From Lacihabitans sp. LS3-19 (GTDB taxonomy: Bacteria > Bacteroidota > Bacteroidia > Cytophagales > Spirosomataceae), in assembly GCF_024343575.1 (NCBI RefSeq), contig NZ_RJUA01000017.1, positions 1-64,000 of the forward strand: DNA of 64,000 nucleotides, read 5' to 3'. Position 1 is the stretch's first letter. Every line of letters starts with the position of its first letter. This document shows positions 9,257 to 17,621 of this stretch, piece by piece. The position numbers and the translations under genes were made by a program. A model generated the notes under the pieces. That model searched no databases. It had not been told where the DNA came from and saw only the letters and a program-made list of their open reading frames with translations.

Positions 9257-9877
9257 ATGAATAAATCAATTTTGAATAAGTTAACAAATTCAATTAATAA
9301 CTTCAGAATTAATAGTAAACTTAGTATAAATAAAGATTTTCTTTTTTTAGAACCGACAAATGAGTTATTGAGAGGATATTGTATTAATAAGTCGGGACTT
9401 AATAAAATGCAATTTGAATTAAGATACTTTGTATTCCCGTTATATAAACCATCAGAAACTATTAAACTTACTTTTGGTGGTACTATTCTAAATAATAAAA
9501 GACAATGGTGGGAATTAAACGAGGAAAATGGTGAAGTAATTGCTAAAGAAATAGCAAGTAAGATGGTAGATGTTGAGAACTCTTTTTTTGCCAAAATTTA
9601 TGACAGTTTGAGTTTCCTGAATTATTATTATAAAGATAGAAAAATAAACTTCCGTTATTACGAGGCTATTGCATTATCAGCATGTTATTCAAAACAAAAA
9701 AATAGAATAGAAATATTAAAAGATCTAAAATCATTTTGTAGCAATCGAGAAAATGTTAATAATCCTTTTGCGAAAAAGATCATTAGTAATATTGAACTAT
9801 TACTGCAATCCGAAAATATGCAGACTTTTCTTAATTTATGGATGGATGAGAATAGAAAGAGAATTGGAATAGAATAA
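9257..9877 (+). CDS. Hypothetical protein (206 aa)
   Basis: This soluble protein has no recognised motif. The central segment (LRYFVFPLYKPSETIKLTFG, then RQWWEL) is weakly like DUF4304-type proteins, which are sometimes linked to immunity functions; I hold that as a guess. Base composition is markedly AT-rich. It is the middle member of a three-ORF group (8626-10178) enclosed by duplicated ends of the TMTC-like gene. Spacing to its neighbours (64 and 67 bp) leaves room for separate promoters. Confidence 0.55.
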   Translation: MNKSILNKLTNSINNFRINSKLSINKDFLFLEPTNELLRGYCINKSGLNKMQFELRYFVFPLYKPSETIKLTFGGTILNNKRQWWELNEENGEVIAKEIASKMVDVENSFFAKIYDSLSFLNYYYKDRKINFRYYEAIALSACYSKQKNRIEILKDLKSFCSNRENVNNPFAKKIISNIELLLQSENMQTFLNLWMDENRKRIGIE

Positions 9878-9944
9878 ATATAAAGCTTGACAATAATCAT
9901 ATTGAAGATTAATGTTTTGTTAGCCATCCTAATTCGTTTAGATA

Positions 9945-10178
9945 ATGAACCAAATTTATATTAACAAAAAAGAATTTTATGAACTAAGGAATTTTGTAAG
10001 CGATAACTTATTTCAAGTTGAAGATTCGAATTCAAGTATAATGATTTCTTTCTCGCATAAGCAAAAAGAAGAGATTTTAGAAATTCTGGGCAATAAAATT
10101 TTAAAGATTGGTATAACAAATGGTATAATCAATTCTAAAGGTTTAAAGATTGAGCATTTGATTGATATTTTTCAATAG
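9945..10178 (+). CDS. Small hypothetical protein (77 aa)
   Basis: A short soluble protein that I do not recognise, with a mixed helix/strand pattern and no membrane segment. It is the last of three unknown ORFs enclosed by the duplicated TMTC-like 3' end. It may be a real small gene because its composition matches the two ORFs before it, but evidence is only the open frame and position. Confidence 0.4.
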   Translation: MNQIYINKKEFYELRNFVSDNLFQVEDSNSSIMISFSHKQKEEILEILGNKILKIGITNGIINSKGLKIEHLIDIFQ

Positions 10179-10310
10179 AAAATTGAGGTTAATTTTTTTG
10201 TTTAAATCGAAAAATTAAGTATTCTAAGTCTTTAATAGTAATAGATTTTTGCCAATTTGCTAAGTAAAAGACTTATTCATAATTATTCATATTTTTAAAA
10301 TAGGAACACA

Positions 10311-10400
10311 TTTGGAGACGCAAAAGATCTTAAAACCGCTTTAAAAACCATCCGAACAACGTGGTTGCAAGAAACAATTTAAAGGTTTTGGGGATCAACT
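10311..10400 (+). pseudogene. Decayed copy of the 3' end of the TMTC-like gene
   Basis: Bases 10365-10395 are identical to 8567-8597 over 31 bp, and both run into the same final codons (ARNNLKVLGIN, stop). Upstream, the peptide GDAKDLKTALKT aligns with the GAVKDLEMALK part of the intact protein. The frame shifts by one base before the identical block, and no start or upstream coding survives. It is therefore a remnant of a second gene copy or of a recombination event. Confidence 0.85.
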
Positions 10401-10403
10401 AAC

Positions 10404-11189
10404 TCACTCCTGCAAAATAGCCAAAACCAATCTAATGGCATTTTCGGCTGCAGGCTTCATGAATATTTGAAAATCTAGGTGGGCATCGTTATTGGCATTG
10501 TCTGAGCAGCTTCGGATGATTATAAAAGGCACTTTTTGTTGATAGGCTATTTGGGCTATAGCTGCACCTTCCATTTCGGTGGCTAAAGCACCAAATGTTT
10601 TATAAAGCCATTTAGCTTTTACCGAATTGCTCAAGAACACATCGCCAGTAGCTATTTTTCCAATAAATATTTTGGGATTATGTTCCCCAACTTTCAGGGT
10701 TTTCAGATTTGGAATTACCTTTCTTGCTTTTGCAAGAAGCGTACTGTCAGAAACAAAATACAGAGGATTCAGCTGGTTATTCGCAATATTCTGTGTGGGT
10801 CTCACTAGGTATTCATCATTGGCCAAATGCCTCGCATAATCATGATGGAATATAGAATCACCCACAACAATATCTCCAGGCAATGCATCTGGATGTAATC
10901 CTCCAGCAACGCCCGTAAAAATTATTTCACTGATTTGGTATTTTTCCAAAAGCAAGGCTGTCGAATAAGCCGCATTTACTTTGCCAATTCCAGCTTTCAT
11001 TATTACCACATTTTTGTTTTCCAGTTGGCCTTCGTAAAAAGTCAAATCTTTATATTTTACAATCTTTTTGTCTTCCAAATTTTCAGTTAAAATCCGTATT
11101 TCCTCTGGCATAGCACCAATTATACCAATTCTTTGGCCAAAAAGAGAGACGGTTGAAATACAAAAAAGAAAGATAAAATTTAGACGCAT
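10404..11189 (-). CDS. mtnN: 5'-methylthioadenosine/S-adenosylhomocysteine nucleosidase with signal peptide
   Basis: The enzyme cleaves MTA and SAH to adenine and the thioribosyl product. Family residues are all present: Glu30 in GAMPEE, the Gly-rich FTGVAGGLHP, Glu207 in TEMEGAA, and Asp230 in RSCSDNA. The catalytic acid, purine-binding and base-protonating positions thus look intact. Unlike the usual cytoplasmic enzyme it begins with a hydrophobic leader (MRLNFIFLFCISTVSLFGQ) ahead of the core RIGIIG, so it is probably exported to the periplasm. Its start overlaps the end of an AzgA-type purine permease gene by 10 bp, in one operon. The pair suggests adenine is released outside the inner membrane and then imported. 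Confidence 0.9.
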   Translation of the reverse strand: MRLNFIFLFCISTVSLFGQRIGIIGAMPEEIRILTENLEDKKIVKYKDLTFYEGQLENKNVVIMKAGIGKVNAAYSTALLLEKYQISEIIFTGVAGGLHPDALPGDIVVGDSIFHHDYARHLANDEYLVRPTQNIANNQLNPLYFVSDSTLLAKARKVIPNLKTLKVGEHNPKIFIGKIATGDVFLSNSVKAKWLYKTFGALATEMEGAAIAQIAYQQKVPFIIIRSCSDNANNDAHLDFQIFMKPAAENAIRLVLAILQE

Positions 11190-12472
11190 AAGGCTAAAAC
11201 GGATAAAATATTAATGATAATTAAGGTCAAGGAAATGTCTTCTTTTTTTCCTACAAAAAACTTCAAAATGGTCCAAGCCAAAAGGCCAAAGACAATACCT
11301 TGCGTAATACTGTAGGAAAAAGGAATTAAAGTTAAAGCCAAAAATGCCGGAATACCTTCATCCATTTGGTTCCATTTGATGAGTTTGATAGGTTCTAACA
11401 TAAAAGCCCCTACCAATACCAATGCAACAGAACTTGCTACAGCAGGCACCATAGAAACCAAGGGAGAAAGAAACATCAATGGCAAAAACAAAAAAGCAGC
11501 CACTATGGCGGTTTGGCCTGTTTTTCCACCTTGCGAAATTCCCACCGCAGACTCAATAAATGCCGTGCCTGGGCTACTTCCTGAGATTCCAGCCACTAAA
11601 GTTGACATGGCATCGGTCAGAAGAGATTTTCTTAAATTTTTAGGTTCGCCGTTTTCTTCTTTTAGTCCTGAGGCTTCAGATAGGCCAACCAAAGTAGAAA
11701 TACCGTCGAACAAGTCTGTAAAGGCAAAAACGAAGATAACAGGAAGGAAGGCAAATTTAAAGCTGCCTAAAATATCCAAAGAAAAGAGAAGGCTGAAATC
11801 TGGTGCTGAAAACAAGCCCGAATAATTTACCACAGTAGATAAACCAAAGTTATAAGCAGCAGCATCGCCCCACCATCTTCCTATCGGAATGGCCAAAACT
11901 GTGGTGGCTATAATTCCGTAAACAATAGCACCTGGGGTTTTTCTAATTAGTAGAATCGCCGTAAAAAATAATCCCGCGAAAAACGTAATTGTATTCGGGT
12001 CTTTTAAAGAGTTTAAACCAACCAAAGTAGCTGGATTGTCTATAATAATATGGGCATTTTGTAATCCCACAAAGCAAATAAATAAGCCAATGCCTGCCGA
12101 AACTGCATGCCTTATTGCTTTAGGAATAGCCCTCAAAACATTTTCTCGAACATTGAAAAATGAAATCAACATAAAAAATACCCCAGCCCAAAATACAGCA
12201 CCCAAGGCTTGAGGATAAGTTAAACCCAAATGTTTCACGGCAGTAAAAGTAAAGAATGCATTCATACCCATGCCTGGAGCTACTATTATTGGGTTTTTGG
12301 CATACCAGCCCATCATTAAGCTGCCAAAAAATGCAACTATAATTGTAGATGTAACTACCGCATTAAATGGCATCCCAGCTTGTGATAAAATAGCGGGGTT
12401 CACAATTACGATATAAACAGTGGCTAAAAACGATGAAATACCAGCAAATACTTCTGTTTTGTTTAATTTCAT
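11180..12472 (-). CDS. AzgA-type NCS2 purine permease
   Basis: A 430-aa multi-span membrane protein with the signature of the AzgA branch of the NCS2 family. It has AGISSFLATVYIVIVNP at the start, IVAPGMGMNAFFTF in helix 3, and FTDLFDGISTLVG plus a GSSPGTAFIESAVGIS-type stretch in the second half. This branch imports adenine, guanine or hypoxanthine with protons. The gene overlaps the ATP-grasp gene upstream by 4 bp and the nucleosidase gene downstream by 10 bp, so all three are translationally coupled. Adenine produced by the nucleosidase is the likely substrate, though specificity within the family cannot be read from the sequence alone. Confidence 0.9.
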   Translation of the reverse strand: MKLNKTEVFAGISSFLATVYIVIVNPAILSQAGMPFNAVVTSTIIVAFFGSLMMGWYAKNPIIVAPGMGMNAFFTFTAVKHLGLTYPQALGAVFWAGVFFMLISFFNVRENVLRAIPKAIRHAVSAGIGLFICFVGLQNAHIIIDNPATLVGLNSLKDPNTITFFAGLFFTAILLIRKTPGAIVYGIIATTVLAIPIGRWWGDAAAYNFGLSTVVNYSGLFSAPDFSLLFSLDILGSFKFAFLPVIFVFAFTDLFDGISTLVGLSEASGLKEENGEPKNLRKSLLTDAMSTLVAGISGSSPGTAFIESAVGISQGGKTGQTAIVAAFLFLPLMFLSPLVSMVPAVASSVALVLVGAFMLEPIKLIKWNQMDEGIPAFLALTLIPFSYSITQGIVFGLLAWTILKFFVGKKEDISLTLIIINILSVLALCV

Positions 12473-13326
12473 TCCTTAGGGTTTTGGAATGGTAAAGCTA
12501 CAATTTCTTGGCAAAATATGTATGCGGCGTCAGGATATAAATCAAAAAACAAATCAGGTTCAATCATCTCAATTTCCATCAGCAAAAATCCATTTTGTGT
12601 CATTACACCATCTACACGGGCGTAAGTGGAACCTTTTCCAGAAATTTCCACAATATTTTTTGCTATTAAAAGTAAATCTTTTGATGGTTCAAATTTGAGA
12701 TATTTAGCTCCATATTGTTTCTGAACCCTAAAGTCCCCCACTTTGGGTACTTTCTGTATGGCATGAGAAAAATTTCCATTAAAAAAGATCATAGAAATCT
12801 CTCCCGCATTTTGTATTTCTTCCAAGAAAGGTTGAATAAGCCAATCTCCTTCGCCAATTTTTGAGTCTAAAATTTCTGAAGTCAAAGTTTCGGTTTCAAA
12901 AACCTCTGTTTCATGAGATCCAGCAGAAACGGCCGGTTTGATTACCACTTTTTTCCATTTTTTTAAATCTTCCAAATTGATATTTTCGGATGAAAAGATA
13001 GTTGGGATGATATTTACCCCTAGCTCTTTTAGCTCTTTCAAATAAAACTTATGCGAATTTTTAAGAATGATCTCGGGAGCATTTAACAACTTGGTTTTAG
13101 AATCAATAAACAGTGAAACCCAAGACTGAAACTTTTCTGGTTTCAGATAATAATCCCATGTGCTTCTAATCAAAACTATGTCATATTGTTCCCAGTCGCT
13201 TGCAGGATTGTCCCAGATTTCAGCGGTGACTATGAAACCTTTTTCTTCAAAATGTGGAATCAAAAGTTTATCGTTTTCGGTTAAATTGGGCAATTCGGTG
13301 TAAGTAGCAAAAGCTATTTTTGGCAT
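12469..13326 (-). CDS. ATP-grasp domain protein
   Basis: The start is placed at ATG 13326, giving 285 aa from MPKIAFATYTELPN. A frame open further upstream to 13371 crosses a TATATTTG -7-like box at 13347-13354, so it is unlikely to be translated. The fold pattern is ATP-grasp: a Rossmann-like N-terminal part (IVLIRSTWDYYL) and an ATP-binding Lys region (KKVVIKPAVSAGSHET). The metal-binding end (YARVDGVMTQNGFLLMEIEMIEPDL) has the Glu/Asp ligands expected of the family. Members ligate carboxylates to amines or thiols. The specific product is not recognisable; it is the type often labelled RimK- or glutathione-synthetase-like. It heads the operon with the purine permease and the nucleosidase. 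Confidence 0.8.
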   Translation of the reverse strand: MPKIAFATYTELPNLTENDKLLIPHFEEKGFIVTAEIWDNPASDWEQYDIVLIRSTWDYYLKPEKFQSWVSLFIDSKTKLLNAPEIILKNSHKFYLKELKELGVNIIPTIFSSENINLEDLKKWKKVVIKPAVSAGSHETEVFETETLTSEILDSKIGEGDWLIQPFLEEIQNAGEISMIFFNGNFSHAIQKVPKVGDFRVQKQYGAKYLKFEPSKDLLLIAKNIVEISGKGSTYARVDGVMTQNGFLLMEIEMIEPDLFFDLYPDAAYIFCQEIVALPFQNPKE

Positions 13327-13346
13327 AATTTGATGAGAAATTTTAG

Positions 13347-13354
13347 CAAATATA
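13347..13354 (-). promoter_or_regulatory. TAnnTTTG -7 box before the ATP-grasp operon
   Basis: Read on the minus strand this is TATATTTG, 20 bp before the chosen ATG at 13326. No convincing -33 TTG partner is seen. It supports the shorter start. Confidence 0.5.
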
Positions 13355-13403
13355 TTGGATTTTGATAGCATGCATTATATAGTCTTATAAAATTAGGAGG
13401 TAC

Positions 13404-13427
13404 TTTATAAAATATTTTATAAATTTG
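13404..13427 (+). promoter_or_regulatory. Palindromic operator overlapping the araR promoter
   Basis: Bases 13404-13423 form a perfect 20-bp palindrome with half-site TTTATAAAAT. It overlaps a TAAATTTG -7 box at 13420-13427, and the araR-like ATG follows at 13454. This layout suggests autoregulation, but an all-A/T palindrome can also arise by chance. Confidence 0.45.
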
Positions 13428-13453
13428 AATTTCAAAAACCCTTAAAACCTGAA

Positions 13454-14140
13454 ATGCAGTACCCATCAGAATCTAGAATAATGCTCGCTATCGATTGCTG
13501 TATTTTTGGATTTGATGGCGAAAATCTCAAGATTTTGCTAATCAAACGTAATTTTGAGCCTGAAATGGGAAAATGGTCTTTGATGGGTGGGTTTTTAAAG
13601 TCAACTGAAGACCTTGAAGATGGAGCTAAAAGAATTTTGAAAGATCTTACAGGTCTGGACAATATATATATGGAGCAGCTCAACTCCTACGGAAATATCA
13701 ACCGTGACCCGGTAGAACGAACCGTTTCTATTTGTTTTTTTGCATTGATAAACATCCAAGAACATGATATTGAGGAGGCTAAATCCAAAAATGGGTATTG
13801 GTTTGATTTCAATAAAAAACCAGAGCTGATTTTTGATCATGATCAAATGGTTGAGAAAGCTTTAAGCCAAATCAGATATAAGGCTGCATTGCACCCTATT
13901 GGCTTTGAGCTTTTACCAGAAAAGTTCACAATTCCTCAATTGCAGAAACTTTATGAGGCAATTTATGGAACAACTCTTGATAGGCGAAATTTTAGTAGAA
14001 AGATTCTTTCTACCAAACTCTTGATTGATACTGGCGAGAAAAACGAAAATTCTTCTACTAAAAAAGCCGCACTTTTTAAATTGGATCAAGCTAAATATGA
14101 AAGCCAATTTAACGCTTTCCACTATTTTGTGAATTTATAA
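13454..14140 (+). CDS. araR: AraR-like NrtR-family regulator (degenerate Nudix plus winged helix)
   Basis: The 228-aa protein has an N-terminal Nudix domain (residues about 8-135) and a C-terminal winged-helix part (about 140-225) with EKFTIPQLQKLYEAIYG. This is the layout of the NrtR family. The Nudix box from Gly46 keeps GX5E but the REUXEEXGU core reads RILKDLTG, so the catalytic glutamates are gone. That is expected when the domain serves as a ligand sensor. Members of this family control L-arabinose genes in Bacteroidota, and here the arabinofuranosidase and ara genes follow directly. L-arabinose is the likely effector; that is inference from context. A palindrome overlaps its own promoter and another precedes the next gene. 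Confidence 0.85.
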   Translation: MQYPSESRIMLAIDCCIFGFDGENLKILLIKRNFEPEMGKWSLMGGFLKSTEDLEDGAKRILKDLTGLDNIYMEQLNSYGNINRDPVERTVSICFFALINIQEHDIEEAKSKNGYWFDFNKKPELIFDHDQMVEKALSQIRYKAALHPIGFELLPEKFTIPQLQKLYEAIYGTTLDRRNFSRKILSTKLLIDTGEKNENSSTKKAALFKLDQAKYESQFNAFHYFVNL

Positions 14141-14194
14141 TTCATTTCTTGCTATATTTATTTTTTTTCAAAAAATTTTGCACTTTTTTATAAA

Positions 14195-14211
14195 TGTGTT
14201 AATATTACACA
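14195..14211 (+). promoter_or_regulatory. Candidate AraR operator before the arabinofuranosidase gene
   Basis: TGTGT and ACACA arms surround an A/T core (TAATATT), 26 bp before the ATG at 14238. A TTTTG at 14176-14180 could be the -33 element, which would put the -7 element inside this palindrome, as expected for repression. The operator assignment is inference. Confidence 0.5.
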
Positions 14212-14237
14212 ATTGTTTTAAAACCTTAAATTTTTCT

Positions 14238-15776
14238 ATGAAAAAGTATTTGATTTTTCTATTTTCATTAAGTGTATTTTCAGGCATTTCGCAAACAAAA
14301 ATCACCCTAAACACCGATTTGGCCAAAACCAAAATCAACAAACATATCTACGGACACTTTGCTGAGCACTTAGGTAGGTGTATTTACGAGGGTATTTATG
14401 TTGGAGAAGGTAATACCAAAATCCCTAATACAGCTGGTGTCAGAAATGACATTATAACTGCTCTAAAAGACCTTAAAGTGCCCAATCTACGTTGGCCAGG
14501 AGGCTGTTTTGCTGATGCTTACCAATGGAAAGATGGTATTGGCCCTAAAGCCAATCGCCCAAAAATGGTGAATGTATGGTGGGGCGGTGTGACGGAAGAC
14601 AATAGTTTTGGAACACACGATTTCTTGGATTTGTGCGAAAGAATAGGAGCGGAGCCTTATTTAGCTGGTAATGTGGGTAGTGGCACAGTACAAGACTTGT
14701 CAGATTGGGTAAGTTATGTAAATCAGCCTACAGGTAGCCCGATGTCAGATTTACGTATAAAAAACGGTCGTAAAGAACCTTGGAACGTAAAAATATGGGG
14801 AGTTGGCAACGAGGCTTGGGGTTGCGGTGGAAATATGACCGCTGACTATTATGCCAATATTTACCGTCAGTATGCCACTTTCATGAAAGACATTACGCCG
14901 GAATCTAAACTTTACAAAGTGGCTTCGGGTGCTAGTAGTGACGACTTTGCCTGGACAGAGACTTTGATGAAAAATATTCCTCATAACATGATGTCTGCTT
15001 TGGCTTTGCACCATTATTCGGTGTTGAGTTGGGTAGAAACCAAAGGACCTTCAGTAGGTTTTTCTGAAGCAACTTATTTCAAAACAATGCAAGAAGCTTG
15101 GAAAATGGAGGAATTTGTAACCAAGCACAGCACTATCATGGACAAGTATGACCCAGAGAAAAAAATCGACTTGATTGTGGACGAATGGGGCGGTTGGTAC
15201 GATACAGATGCTGACGGAAAGGGAGCCTTGTATCAACAAAATACCATGCGTGATGCCATGATTGCCGGTTTGACGCTAAATATTTTCAACAATCATGCTG
15301 ATAGAGTCCGTGGAGCAAATTTAGCTCAAATCGTAAACGTGCTTCAGGCGGTGATTTTGACCAAAGAGGAAAAAATGATTCTTACGCCAACTTATCATGT
15401 TATGAAAATGTACAATGTGCATCAGGATGCCACATTAGTGCCTATTCATATAGAATCTCCAAGCTACCAATTTGGCGACAAAAAGTTAACAGCAGTTTCG
15501 GCCTCAGCATCCAAAGATGCCTCAGGTGCTTTAAATATTTCATTGACAAATATTGATTATAGCAAATCTCAAGAAATCAGTATTAACCTTAGAGGAGAAG
15601 ATTTTACCAAGGTTTCGGGTCAGATATTAGCCTCTGGCAAAATAAGTGACCACAATACTTTTGAGCAACCCAACAAAGTAGCTATTAAAGATTTTTCTGG
15701 TGCTAAATTAGACAAAGGCGTTTTAAAATTGACTTTACCGGCATATTCAGTGGTGGTTTTGAATGTAAAGAAATAA
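14238..15776 (+). CDS. GH51 alpha-L-arabinofuranosidase, secreted
   Basis: The start at ATG 14238 gives a signal peptide (MKKYLIFLFSLSVFSGISQ); the longer frame from 14178 runs through the putative operator. The 512-aa enzyme releases terminal arabinose from arabinan or arabinoxylan. GH51 features are intact. They include KINKHIYGHFAEHLGRCIYEG at the start of the barrel, LRWPGGCFADAYQWKDGIGP, the acid/base Glu in GNEAWGCGG, and the nucleophile Glu in LIVDEWGGWYD. The C-terminal 120 residues form the usual beta-sandwich. It lies between the AraR-like regulator and ribulokinase and supplies the substrate for the intracellular pathway encoded downstream. Confidence 0.95.
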   Translation: MKKYLIFLFSLSVFSGISQTKITLNTDLAKTKINKHIYGHFAEHLGRCIYEGIYVGEGNTKIPNTAGVRNDIITALKDLKVPNLRWPGGCFADAYQWKDGIGPKANRPKMVNVWWGGVTEDNSFGTHDFLDLCERIGAEPYLAGNVGSGTVQDLSDWVSYVNQPTGSPMSDLRIKNGRKEPWNVKIWGVGNEAWGCGGNMTADYYANIYRQYATFMKDITPESKLYKVASGASSDDFAWTETLMKNIPHNMMSALALHHYSVLSWVETKGPSVGFSEATYFKTMQEAWKMEEFVTKHSTIMDKYDPEKKIDLIVDEWGGWYDTDADGKGALYQQNTMRDAMIAGLTLNIFNNHADRVRGANLAQIVNVLQAVILTKEEKMILTPTYHVMKMYNVHQDATLVPIHIESPSYQFGDKKLTAVSASASKDASGALNISLTNIDYSKSQEISINLRGEDFTKVSGQILASGKISDHNTFEQPNKVAIKDFSGAKLDKGVLKLTLPAYSVVVLNVKK

Positions 15777-15857
15777 TGTTGGAAATGTCCCGAGGGATTT
15801 AGTAATGAATCCTTTGATTGATTTTAAAAGTATAGATTATTTGAATTTTTCTAAAAA

Positions 15858-17495
15858 ATGAGCATTAAATACACTATTGGCCTTGACTACGGCACTGATT
15901 CAGTAAGAGCACTTTTGGTTGATACTTCAGGAAAAGAAATTGCTTCCCATGTACATTACTACGACCGTTGGAAAAAAGGAATGTATTGTGATCCTGCAAA
16001 TTCACAGTTTCGTCAGCATCCATTGGATTATTTGGAAGGTTTAGAGAATGCCGTTAAAGGTGCTTTGCAAAATCAAAGTCAAGACGTTGTACAAAACATT
16101 GTTGGTATTTCGGTAGACACCACCGGCTCAACACCAGTGGCTGTAGATGTAAATGGGACACCTTTGGCCATGTTGCCGGAATTTTCCGAAAATCCAAATG
16201 GTATGTTTATACTTTGGAAAGACCACACCGCCAATGCAGAAGCTGAACAATTAAACACTTTGGCTCATGGCTGGAAGGTAGATTATACCAAATATGTAGG
16301 TGGCATTTATTCTTCGGAATGGTTTTGGGCTAAAATCTTGAGAACACTTAGAGTTGATCCAAGTATTCGTGAAAAAGCCTTTTCATGGGTTGAACATTGC
16401 GACTGGGTTTCGGCTGTTTTAACAGGAAATACCAATCCTTTAACATTAAAAAGAAGCCGTTGTGCGGCAGGTCACAAAGCCATGTGGCATCCAGAATTTG
16501 AAGGCTTGCCATCTGAAGAATTCTTAACTACTTTAGACCCCCTTTTGGCAGGTTTAAGAGAAAGACTATTTACTGAGACTTATACTTCTGACCAAGCCAT
16601 GGGCACTATCACAAAAGAATGGGCTGCACAATTAGGATTGCCAGAGACAGTTGTAATAGGCGTAGGAGCTTTTGATGCACACATGGGTGGAGTAGGTGCC
16701 GAGATTGAGCCTTATTCTTTGGTACGGGTAATGGGAACCTCTACTTGTGATATGCTAATTGCACCAAACGATGAAGTTGGACATTTGTTGGTAAAAGGAA
16801 TCTGTGGTCAAATTGACGGTTCGATTGTGCCAGGCATGTTGGGTATGGAAGCTGGTCAGTCTGCTTTTGGAGATGTATATGCTTGGTTCCAAAAAATGCT
16901 TTTAGGGCCAGTTTTTGATTTGATAGAAAGCCAGGAAGAAAAAGATAAATTGTCAGAAAAATTGATTCCTCATTTATCAGAAAAAGCAGCTCAAATACTA
17001 CTTACCGAAAATGACCCAATTGCTTTAGATTGGTTTAATGGAAGACGAACTCCAGACGCTAATCACACCTTAAAAGGAGCAATTTACGGTTTAAATTTAG
17101 GATCAGATGCTGCTCAGATATTTAAAGCTTTGGTGGAGGCTACAGCCTATGGGTCAAAAGCCATAGTAGATAGATTCATTAATGAAGGCGTGCCTATCAA
17201 GCAAGTGATTTCGATAGGTGGCGTAGCTAAAAAATCGGCTTTTGTAATGCAAACCTTGGCAAATGTGTTAGATATGCCCATAAAAGTGGCAAGTTCTGAC
17301 CAAGCATGTGCTTTAGGAGCCGCCATGAATGCAGCGACCGCAGCAGGAGTTTTTTCTAACATCAACGAAGCTCAAAAAGCTATGGGTTCTGGTTTTGATG
17401 CGACCTATTTTCCTGAGAAAGAAAAAGTGGAAATTTATCGCAAATTGTATTCTAAGTATTTGGTATTTGGTGAGTTTATTGAAAATAAGGCTTGA
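15858..17495 (+). CDS. araB: L-ribulokinase
   Basis: This 545-aa FGGY-family kinase phosphorylates L-ribulose with ATP. Seen are the N-terminal phosphate loop (GLDYGTDSVRALLVDTSG), DTTGSTPVAVD, the catalytic-base region GAFDAHMGGVGAE, the ATP-site segment MGTSTCDMLI and the terminal GAAMNAATAAG. Length and motifs match AraB rather than xylulokinase, and the isomerase and 4-epimerase genes lie downstream. An 81-bp gap separates it from the arabinofuranosidase gene. A hairpin repeat and a GxxExxY gene lie between it and araA, splitting the classic araBA order. Confidence 0.95.
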   Translation: MSIKYTIGLDYGTDSVRALLVDTSGKEIASHVHYYDRWKKGMYCDPANSQFRQHPLDYLEGLENAVKGALQNQSQDVVQNIVGISVDTTGSTPVAVDVNGTPLAMLPEFSENPNGMFILWKDHTANAEAEQLNTLAHGWKVDYTKYVGGIYSSEWFWAKILRTLRVDPSIREKAFSWVEHCDWVSAVLTGNTNPLTLKRSRCAAGHKAMWHPEFEGLPSEEFLTTLDPLLAGLRERLFTETYTSDQAMGTITKEWAAQLGLPETVVIGVGAFDAHMGGVGAEIEPYSLVRVMGTSTCDMLIAPNDEVGHLLVKGICGQIDGSIVPGMLGMEAGQSAFGDVYAWFQKMLLGPVFDLIESQEEKDKLSEKLIPHLSEKAAQILLTENDPIALDWFNGRRTPDANHTLKGAIYGLNLGSDAAQIFKALVEATAYGSKAIVDRFINEGVPIKQVISIGGVAKKSAFVMQTLANVLDMPIKVASSDQACALGAAMNAATAAGVFSNINEAQKAMGSGFDATYFPEKEKVEIYRKLYSKYLVFGEFIENKA

Positions 17496-17500
17496 TTTTT

Positions 17501-17607
17501 TTAAACACATAGGTCACAATAGGAAATACAACATAGGAACATAGAAATGACTATGTATCTATGTGAAAAATCTAGAAACAGTTTGTCTATGTGAACTATG
17601 TGGTTAT
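17501..17607. repeat. Hairpin repeat copy R1 (CACATAGGTCACA family)
   Basis: This intergenic element begins AACACATAGGTCACA and ends TGTGAACTATGTGGTT. The ends are inverted repeats, and inner CATAG and CTATG runs also pair, so the whole of about 105 bp can fold on itself. Copies occur at 19518-19626, 23703-23750 (half) and 23863-23984. A GxxExxY gene starts at its right end. Confidence 0.85.
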
Positions 17608-17621
17608 TAAATATTCTGAAA

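Noticed and set aside
11376-11825. A 149-aa frame opposite the purine permease
   Set aside because: It is antisense to an intact, well-conserved gene and has no motif or start context of its own.
14178-14237. Longer start for the arabinofuranosidase
   Set aside because: The upstream part crosses the palindromic operator, and the signal peptide begins only at 14238.
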